Source: Kiloniellaceae bacterium
GTDB lineage: Bacteria; Pseudomonadota; Alphaproteobacteria; Kiloniellales; J153
Reading direction: 5' to 3'
Length of the DNA stretch: 64,000 nucleotides
Assembly: GCA_021776135.1 (NCBI GenBank)
Contig: JAJFGL010000037.1
Span: 32,099 to 96,098, forward strand
The translations under genes were made by a program, and so were the position numbers. The stretch's first letter is position 1, and every line of letters starts with the position of its first letter. The notes beneath the pieces are model-generated. The model saw only the letters and a list, made by a program, of their open reading frames with translations, had not been told where the DNA came from and ran no database searches. Positions 58,541-64,000 of the stretch are shown piece after piece.

Positions 58541-59755
58541 ATGCCCGAAGACATGCCAAGAATTACCGAGTGGCAGAATGGCGAAAAGGCGTGGTCGCCT
58601 TTTTCCGGCGCCGAGATGACGCGGCGACAGGACGCCCTGCGCCGCTGGATGGGCGAGGCCGGCGCCGATGCCGTGCTGCTGACCTCTTATCACGGCATAA
58701 ACTATTCTTCCGGCTGGCTTTATTGCGCCTTCGGGCGCAAATACGGCATGGTTATAGACCGGGACAAGGCGACGACGATTTCGGCCGGAATCGACGGCGG
58801 TCAGCCCTGGCGGCGCGGTTTCGCCGATAACATCGTCTATACCGACTGGCGCCGGGACAATTACCTTCACGCCGTCAAGAACCTGACGGTGGGCGTCAAG
58901 CGCCTGGGAATAGAGTTCGATCACGTCACCCTCGATACCCGGTCTCAGCTTGAAGCGGCCCTGCCGGGGGTCGAATTTATCGATGTGGCGACGCCTTCCA
59001 TGTGGATGCGCGCGATCAAGTCGGCCGAGGAGATCGCGCTCATCAAGGAGGGCGCGCGGATCGCTGATCTAGGCGGCGCGGCCTGCTGCGCGGCGGTGCG
59101 CGCCGGGGCGCCGGAACACGAGGTCGCCATGGCCTCCACCAACGCCATGATCCGCGAGATCGCCAAGTCTTTTCAATTCGCCGAACTCATGGACACCTGG
59201 ACCTGGTTCCAGTCCGGCATCAATACCGACGGCGCCCATAACCCGGTCACCAACAAGATCGTCGAAGCGGGCGATATCCTGAGCCTGAACTGCTTTCCCA
59301 TGATCTTCGGCTATTACACGGCCCTGGAGCGCACCCTGTTCTGCGGCCATGCCTCGGATGAACACCTGCGGCTGTGGGAGATCAACTGCGAGGTCCACCG
59401 CGCCGGTTTGAAACTCATCAAGCCGGGCGCGCGCTGCGGCGATATCGCCAAGACCCTCAATGAAATTTACCGCGGCCGCGATTTATTGCGCTACCGTTCC
59501 TTCGGTTACGGTCATTCCTTCGGCGTGCTGTGTCACTACTACGGGCGCGAGGCGGGGGTGGAATTGCGCGAGGACATCGATACCGAACTGGCGCCCGGCA
59601 TGGTGGTTTCCATGGAACCCATGATCATGATCCCCGAAGGCCAGCCCGGCGCTGGCGGCTACCGCGAACATGACATTTTGGTGGTGACCGAAGACGGCAC
59701 CGAGAACATCACCGGCTTCCCCTTTGGCCCCGAGCACAACATCATCCCGGCTTGA
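58541..59755 (+). CDS. Creatinase (creatine amidinohydrolase)
   Basis: A 404-residue M24-fold enzyme hydrolysing creatine to sarcosine and urea. The match to pseudomonad creatinase is strong over the whole length: FSGAEMTRRQ, SYHGINY, the NIDGGQPWRR-type block, SAEEIALIKEGARIADLGGA, and MDTWTWFQSGINTDGAHNP with His233 at the position of the catalytic His. The metal ligands of true aminopeptidases are not preserved, as expected. The ATG follows AAAAGGAAAAG. No creatininase or sarcosine oxidase gene is adjacent. Confidence 0.9.
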   Translation: MPEDMPRITEWQNGEKAWSPFSGAEMTRRQDALRRWMGEAGADAVLLTSYHGINYSSGWLYCAFGRKYGMVIDRDKATTISAGIDGGQPWRRGFADNIVYTDWRRDNYLHAVKNLTVGVKRLGIEFDHVTLDTRSQLEAALPGVEFIDVATPSMWMRAIKSAEEIALIKEGARIADLGGAACCAAVRAGAPEHEVAMASTNAMIREIAKSFQFAELMDTWTWFQSGINTDGAHNPVTNKIVEAGDILSLNCFPMIFGYYTALERTLFCGHASDEHLRLWEINCEVHRAGLKLIKPGARCGDIAKTLNEIYRGRDLLRYRSFGYGHSFGVLCHYYGREAGVELREDIDTELAPGMVVSMEPMIMIPEGQPGAGGYREHDILVVTEDGTENITGFPFGPEHNIIPA

Positions 59756-59891
59756 ACGCGCACCGCTCCGGTCCTCGCCGCTGGGTCGTGCTCAGTTAGA
59801 ATTTCAGCTGTTCCAACATCCGGAACGTCAACTTTTCAGCGGATCATGTCCGCGTTGCATCCAACTGCAGACCTTGGCGAATGGTCATCGC

Positions 59892-59935
59892 TACGCCCGC
59901 TCGTGACCCATAACCGACGTCGGGCGTCTTTTTTT
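59892..59935 (+). terminator. Intrinsic terminator after creatinase
   Basis: ACGCCCG (59892-59898) pairs with CGGGCGT (59921-59927), followed by a seven-T run at 59929-59935. A shorter alternative stem GACG/CGTC lies at 59916-59928. It would end the creatinase transcript before the VOC gene. Confidence 0.6.
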
Positions 59936-59953
59936 GGTTGGTATTTTGGATGC

Positions 59954-59986
59954 AGAGTCCTAACCATAATATAGAGCGTTCCGCAT
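59954..59986 (+). promoter_or_regulatory. Candidate promoter for VOC gene
   Basis: After the terminator, the AT-rich text includes TAACCATAATATAGAG with a TAATAT-like -10 element. No strong -35 match at 17 bases is present, so this is weak. Confidence 0.25.
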
Positions 59987-60003
59987 CACTCGGAGTTACG
60001 ACT

Positions 60004-60399
60004 ATGAAGCAGATTACGGGAATCAACCACGTTGGGCTCAGGGTTCGAAGCCTGGAGACGGCAAGAGCATTTTACGAACAGCTCGGATTCGAGTTCATCA
60101 TTGGTCCGATCGGACCTGAACCAGTCGCAGTGATGTTACACCCTTCGGGTGTCAATATTAATTTCATCATAAACGCAACATCCAATGCCTCGGCGAGCAA
60201 TGTCCTCATGGACATATCGGAAAAACACACGGGGTTTACGCATATTGCACTCGAGGTCGATGATCTTGACGCAGTTCGGCAGCAACTAGCCGCTCGTGAG
60301 ATTCCTATCACCGAGACCGTAGAGCTGCCGGACGGGACAGTTTTCATCTTTGTTCGCGATCCGGACGATAACGTCATCGAATTTCATAAACCGGCCTAA
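60004..60399 (+). CDS. VOC (glyoxalase/bleomycin-resistance) family protein
   Basis: A 131-residue single VOC module: INHVGLRVRSLETARAFYEQLGF, then a second half with THIALEVDDLDAVRQQL and VRDPDDNVIEFH, with His in the first strand and Glu near the end as metal ligands. Glyoxalase, dioxygenase or resistance functions are all possible. ATG 60004 has GGAG upstream. Its GC content is visibly below that of neighbours, and it has its own terminator-bounded unit, which suggests transfer. Confidence 0.8.
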   Translation: MKQITGINHVGLRVRSLETARAFYEQLGFEFIIGPIGPEPVAVMLHPSGVNINFIINATSNASASNVLMDISEKHTGFTHIALEVDDLDAVRQQLAAREIPITETVELPDGTVFIFVRDPDDNVIEFHKPA

Positions 60400-60623
60400 G
60401 ATGAATAAAGAATGTCCGAATCTGGCTAGTTTTACCCGTTCAGACCTGTGGACCAGCATGACCGCTTAGCGCCCGGGTACGGACTCTTCAGCGCGGATGT
60501 CCGGAAACTCAGAAATCCAGGTGATACCGTCCGGTCTAGATACGCTTTCATCACGTCGGATTTTAAACTGATGAGTATTACCCACCGCTGGACTTCCCCG
60601 GCGCGCGGCCCCACCATGAGACC

Positions 60624-61991
60624 ATGAGCGACAGGGATTACGGGGACGAGGAGTCCCGTCTCGGCGGCCGGATCCGGCGCTTCGCCAAGGTTGGAACCGG
60701 ACTGAGCGGCGTAGCCGCCCAGGTTGTCGGCGCGCGGGTGCTGGGGGTTAAGCTCGACCGGGGCCGGCATTCCACGGCCCTCAAGGCGGCCCTCGGCGGG
60801 CTCAAGGGCCCGCTGATGAAAACGGCGCAGATCCTGGCCACTATCCCCGATGCCTTGCCGCCTGAGTACGCCGAGGAACTGCGCGAGCTTCAAGCCAATG
60901 CCCCGGCCATGGGCTGGCCCTTCGTGCGCCGGCGCATGAGCGGTGAGCTGGGGGCCGGCTGGCGGGACAAGTTCGCCAGCTTCGAGCGGGAGGCGGCCGC
61001 GGCCGCCTCGCTCGGTCAGGTTCACAAGGCCACGGCGCCGGACGGCCGGGCGCTTGCTTGCAAGCTGCAATATCCCGACATGGCCTCGACGGTCGAGGCC
61101 GATTTGCAACAGCTCAAGCTTGCCTTCGCCATCTACCGGCGCACCGATCGTTCCATCGACCCGAGCGAGATTTACCGGGAACTCTCCGCGCGTCTGCGCG
61201 AGGAACTCGACTACGGGCGCGAGGCGCGGCACATAAGTCTGTACAGGGCCATATTGAAAAACGAAGCCGGCGTGCGCCTGCCGGAAGTTCTGCCCGAACT
61301 TTCGACCTCGCGCCTCTTGACCATGACCTGGCTGGAAGGCCGGCCGTTGTTGGACTTCATCGCTGATGCCGGGGATGTCGAGCGCCGCAATCGGGTCGCC
61401 ATGAACATGTTCCGGGCCTGGTATGTGCCGTTTTACGGCTTTGGCGTGATCCACGGGGATCCGCACCTGGGCAATTACACGATACGCGGCGATGGCACGG
61501 TGAATTTGCTGGATTTCGGCTGCATCCGGGTTTTCCCGCCAAGTTTCGTGAAAGGCGTCATCGACCTCTACATGGCCCTGCGTGACGATGATGAGGAACT
61601 GGCCGTGGCGGCCTACGAGTCCTGGGGCTTCGAGGCCATGTCCCGGGAACTGCTGGAGGCGCTCAACATCTGGGCGCGTTTCATCTATGCGCCGCTGCTC
61701 GAGGACAAGCCGCAGCGCATCATGGACAGCGAGGGCGGGATCTATGGCGCCAAGGTCGCCCACCGAACCCATGCCGCCCTGCGCCGTCTGGGCGGGGTCC
61801 GTCCGCCGCGCGAATTCGTGTTGATGGACCGCGCCGCCATCGGCCTGGGCTCGGTCTTTATGCACTTGAAGGCCGAAATCAACTGGCACCGCCAGTTCAA
61901 CGACCTGATTGAGGGCTTCGACGTGGATAAACTCGCCCGGCGCCAAGCCAAGGCGCTCAAGACGGCGAATTTGCTAGATTCTATCCACTAG
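60624..61991 (+). CDS. UbiB/ABC1 (AarF) atypical kinase-like protein
   Basis: A 455-residue member of the UbiB/ADCK family linked to ubiquinone synthesis. The K-x-G-Q motif reads KTAQ (MKTAQIL), the A-rich loop is AAAAASLGQVHKA, the catalytic Lys is in ACKLQYP, and HGDPHLGN and LLDFGC are present. ATP hydrolysis by the family supports lipid quinone metabolism. The ATG at 60624 follows a Pro/Gly-rich stretch. The long antisense frame over it is a shadow. Confidence 0.9.
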   Translation: MSDRDYGDEESRLGGRIRRFAKVGTGLSGVAAQVVGARVLGVKLDRGRHSTALKAALGGLKGPLMKTAQILATIPDALPPEYAEELRELQANAPAMGWPFVRRRMSGELGAGWRDKFASFEREAAAAASLGQVHKATAPDGRALACKLQYPDMASTVEADLQQLKLAFAIYRRTDRSIDPSEIYRELSARLREELDYGREARHISLYRAILKNEAGVRLPEVLPELSTSRLLTMTWLEGRPLLDFIADAGDVERRNRVAMNMFRAWYVPFYGFGVIHGDPHLGNYTIRGDGTVNLLDFGCIRVFPPSFVKGVIDLYMALRDDDEELAVAAYESWGFEAMSRELLEALNIWARFIYAPLLEDKPQRIMDSEGGIYGAKVAHRTHAALRRLGGVRPPREFVLMDRAAIGLGSVFMHLKAEINWHRQFNDLIEGFDVDKLARRQAKALKTANLLDSIH

Positions 61992-62106
61992 ACGTTGCGA
62001 AACGGCCTAGAATCCGTTTAAACCCTTAAAGACATGAAAAAGATGCGGCGGGAGTGTTCGGCTTGGGCGGCCGTTGGCCCGCATGGCACAATTGGGGAAC
62101 CTGGAC

Positions 62107-63312
62107 ATGAAGATCGCCATCCTGAAGGAGCGGCGGGCGAGCGAGAGCCGCGTCGCGGCGTCTCCGGAAACGGTCAAGAAACTGGCCGCGCTGGGCTGCG
62201 AGCTCGCGGTCGAGAAAGGCGCCGGCGCCGGCGCGTCCTATAGCGATGCCGCCTACAAGGAGGCCGGCGCAGAAATCGCCAAGGATGCGGCCACGGCTCT
62301 GTCCGGGGCCCAGGCGGTGCTGAAGGTTCAGCGTCCCATCGTCGGCGGAAAAGACGATGAGGTGAAGGGCCTGACCAAGGGCATGCTTCTACTCGCGATC
62401 ATGGATCCCTACCGCGAACGGGCGGATATGGAAGCCTTGGCCAAGGCCGGGGTTACCGCCTTCGCCATGGAGATGGTGCCGCGCATCACCCGCGCGCAAT
62501 CCATGGACGTGCTGTCGTCGCAAGCTAACTTGGCGGGTTACAAGGCGGTCTTGGACGCGGCGGCCGAATACGGGCGCGCAATTCCCATGATGATGACAGC
62601 GGCGGGTCGGATCAATCCGGCCAATGTCCTGGTCATGGGTGCCGGGGTCGCGGGCCTTCAAGCGATCGCGACCGCCCGGCGCTTGGGCGCGATTGTTTTC
62701 GCGACCGACGTGCGTCCGGCGGCCAAGGAGCAGGTCGAAAGTCTGGGCGCCAAGTTCCTCGCGGTCGAGGACGAGGAGTTCAAGCAGGCGGAGACCGCCG
62801 GCGGCTACGCCAAGGAAATGAGCGACGCCTACAAGGCCAAGCAAGCGGCCTTGATGGCGGATACGCTCAAGAAGCTGGATATCGTCATCACCACGGCGGC
62901 GATTCCGGGCCGGCCGGCGCCGCGCCTGATATCGGAAGACATGGTCAAGACCATGAAGCCCGGCGCCGTGATCGTCGATCTGGCGGTGGAGACCGGCGGC
63001 AACTGCGAATTGTCGGAGCCCGGCAAAGTGGTCACGAAGCACGGCGTGCGGATCGTCGGCCACCTGAATGTGCCCGGCCGGCTCGCCGAAGACGCCAGTG
63101 CCTTGTATGCCCGCAACGTCCTGAACCTCCTGCAACTGGTCATCGACAAGGAGACCAAGGAGTTGAACATCGATTGGGACGACGAAATCGTCAAGGGCCT
63201 GTGTATCGCCCACGGCGGCGCGGTCGTGCACCCGGCTTTTAAGCCCGAGGATAAACCCCCGGCGGGCGCTGCGGCCGGAAACGGCGAGAAGGAGGATAAG
63301 ACCGATGGCTAG
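62107..63312 (+). CDS. pntAA: NAD(P) transhydrogenase alpha subunit, NAD-binding part
   Basis: About 401 residues. The soluble dI domain of proton-translocating transhydrogenase: MKIAILKER, the SVSSQ-type region [15 protein letters not shown], and the Rossmann motif [10 protein letters not shown] 30-residue linker with acidic residues closes it. ATG 62107 begins the conserved N-terminus; the upstream in-frame start at 62074 lacks conservation. It overlaps pntAB by 8 bases. The split of PntA over two genes is typical of Rhodospirillum-like organisms. Confidence 0.94.
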   Translation: MKIAILKERRASESRVAASPETVKKLAALGCELAVEKGAGAGASYSDAAYKEAGAEIAKDAATALSGAQAVLKVQRPIVGGKDDEVKGLTKGMLLLAIMDPYRERADMEALAKAGVTAFAMEMVPRITRAQSMDVLSSQANLAGYKAVLDAAAEYGRAIPMMMTAAGRINPANVLVMGAGVAGLQAIATARRLGAIVFATDVRPAAKEQVESLGAKFLAVEDEEFKQAETAGGYAKEMSDAYKAKQAALMADTLKKLDIVITTAAIPGRPAPRLISEDMVKTMKPGAVIVDLAVETGGNCELSEPGKVVTKHGVRIVGHLNVPGRLAEDASALYARNVLNLLQLVIDKETKELNIDWDDEIVKGLCIAHGGAVVHPAFKPEDKPPAGAAAGNGEKEDKTDG

Positions 63313-63724
63313 TCACGCGCTGACTGACCGGGCCCATGAACTGGCGCGGGATGCCCAATCCCTGAGTCTCGACCTGCAGACCTTGGCCCGCGACGCCGCC
63401 GATCAAGCGGCGGTCCAAATGAACCAAGCCGGTCAAGGGGATACGGTCCTGGTCATGGGCCTGACTGTTTTCGTGCTCGCCATTTTCGTCGGCTATCACG
63501 TGGTCTGGCAGGTTACTCCCGCCTTGCACTCGCCCCTGATGAGCGTCACCAACGCGATATCCTCGGTCATCATCGTCGGGGCGCTGATCGCGGCGGGCAC
63601 CGGGGGCTACGGTTTTAGCGAGATTATCGGTTTCCTGGCCGTGGTCCTGGCCAGCATCAACATCTTCGGCGGCTTTATCGTGACCCAGCGCATGCTGGCC
63701 ATGTTCAAGCGCAAGAAAAAGTAG
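63305..63724 (+). CDS. pntAB: NAD(P) transhydrogenase alpha subunit, membrane part
   Basis: A 139-residue membrane component (dII, alpha part). After an N-terminal helical region, three to four transmembrane segments follow ([56 protein letters not shown]). The block [14 protein letters not shown] is strongly conserved. It lies between pntAA and pntB. Confidence 0.94.
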   Translation: MASHALTDRAHELARDAQSLSLDLQTLARDAADQAAVQMNQAGQGDTVLVMGLTVFVLAIFVGYHVVWQVTPALHSPLMSVTNAISSVIIVGALIAAGTGGYGFSEIIGFLAVVLASINIFGGFIVTQRMLAMFKRKKK

Positions 63725-63733
63725 GGCCAAATC

Positions 63734-64000
63734 ATGGATCAGAGTTTCGCCACCCTGCTTTATCTCGTCGCCTCGGTCTGTTTCATCCTGGCGCTGCGCG
63801 GACTGTCGCACCCGCAGACCAGCCGGGCCGGCAACCGCTATGGCATCGCCGGCATGGCCATCGCCGTGGTCACGACGCTGGCGCTATTGCCTGAGGTCAA
63901 CTACGTCCTGATTCTGGGCGGCATTGTGATTGGCGGTGCCATCGGCACGGTAATCGCCAAGAAGATCGAGATGACCGCCTTGCCGCAATTGGTCGCGGCG
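63734..64000 (+). CDS. pntB: NAD(P) transhydrogenase beta subunit, N-terminal part
   Basis: The gene begins at ATG 63734, 9 bases after pntAB, and continues beyond the window; 89 codons are visible. The sequence has FATLLYLVASVCFILALRGL, LSHPQTSRAGNRYG and GMAIAV, the opening of the PntB membrane domain (dII beta). The three genes together make the pump that uses the proton gradient to reduce NADP+ with NADH. Confidence 0.93.
   Translation, partial: MDQSFATLLYLVASVCFILALRGLSHPQTSRAGNRYGIAGMAIAVVTTLALLPEVNYVLILGGIVIGGAIGTVIAKKIEMTALPQLVAA

Noticed and set aside
60432..61946. 504-codon minus-strand frame over the UbiB-family gene
   Set aside because: Antisense to the kinase motifs, which are clearly coding on the plus strand.

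Overview
The window is a GC-rich alphaproteobacterial chromosome segment, most likely from a Rhodospirillales-type organism. The evidence is family content and gene order: murA followed by a DUF2948 gene, a short-form hisG, hisD, a UPF0262 gene and a low-molecular-weight phosphatase-like gene; a usg gene; a DUF2007 gene; a GTA-type tail cluster; and a transhydrogenase alpha subunit split over two genes. There is no rRNA, CRISPR array, integrase or complete insertion sequence. One tRNA gene (Thr, GGT) is present.

Layout. (1) 1-6379: the distal end of a gene-transfer-agent-like or prophage tail cluster (DUF2460, DUF2163/BR0599, NlpC/P60, a long tail hub/host-specificity protein, a DUF2793-like protein), then two small envelope proteins. 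A roughly 260-bp MITE-like inverted-repeat element sits exactly between two of these genes. (2) 6393-16550: polyprenyl diphosphate synthase, DUF2007, a TrmN6-like methyltransferase, an S49 peptidase, a small zinc-ribbon membrane protein, glyQ-glyS, ppdK, and a cyclic-nucleotide-binding/FHA fusion. (3) 16577-21131: ygfZ, two glycosyltransferases coupled to dihydroorotase, and usg. (4) 21314-34539: catabolic and accessory genes, including a PEP-mutase/isocitrate-lyase-family enzyme, a 4-hydroxyproline-epimerase-type racemase, two oxidoreductase/hydrolase genes, a SAM methyltransferase, a P-type ATPase, then a plus-strand run of DapA-family lyase, persulfide dioxygenase-rhodanese fusion, D-aminoacylase and CHASE2 adenylate cyclase.

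(5) 34554-38268: a HAL-family protein with an altered MIO motif, and a DUF47-Pit phosphate transport pair. (6) 38430-45038: a CYTH-like protein, tRNA-Thr, and the conserved murA-to-phosphatase operon, ending in a GNAT acetyltransferase. (7) 45059-49994: an SDR lacking the catalytic Tyr, a fused indolepyruvate:ferredoxin oxidoreductase and a DUF2141 protein. (8) 50130-52540: two tandem paralogous pentapeptide-repeat proteins in an AT-richer setting. (9) 52838-64000: long-chain acyl-CoA ligase, oligoendopeptidase F, an FtsH paralogue, creatinase, a lower-GC VOC protein behind a terminator, a UbiB-family kinase, and pntAA-pntAB-pntB (the last running off the window).

Functional themes are nitrogen-compound catabolism (creatine, hydroxyproline, D-amino acids, aryl pyruvates), sulfide handling, phosphate uptake and core biosynthesis. 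The most noteworthy items are the MITE-like insertion whose target duplication preserves a stop codon, the HAL homologue one residue short in its catalytic triad, the tail protein with an apparent beta-propeller insertion, and the duplicated pentapeptide-repeat proteins. I found no convincing defence island or wholly new multi-gene system.
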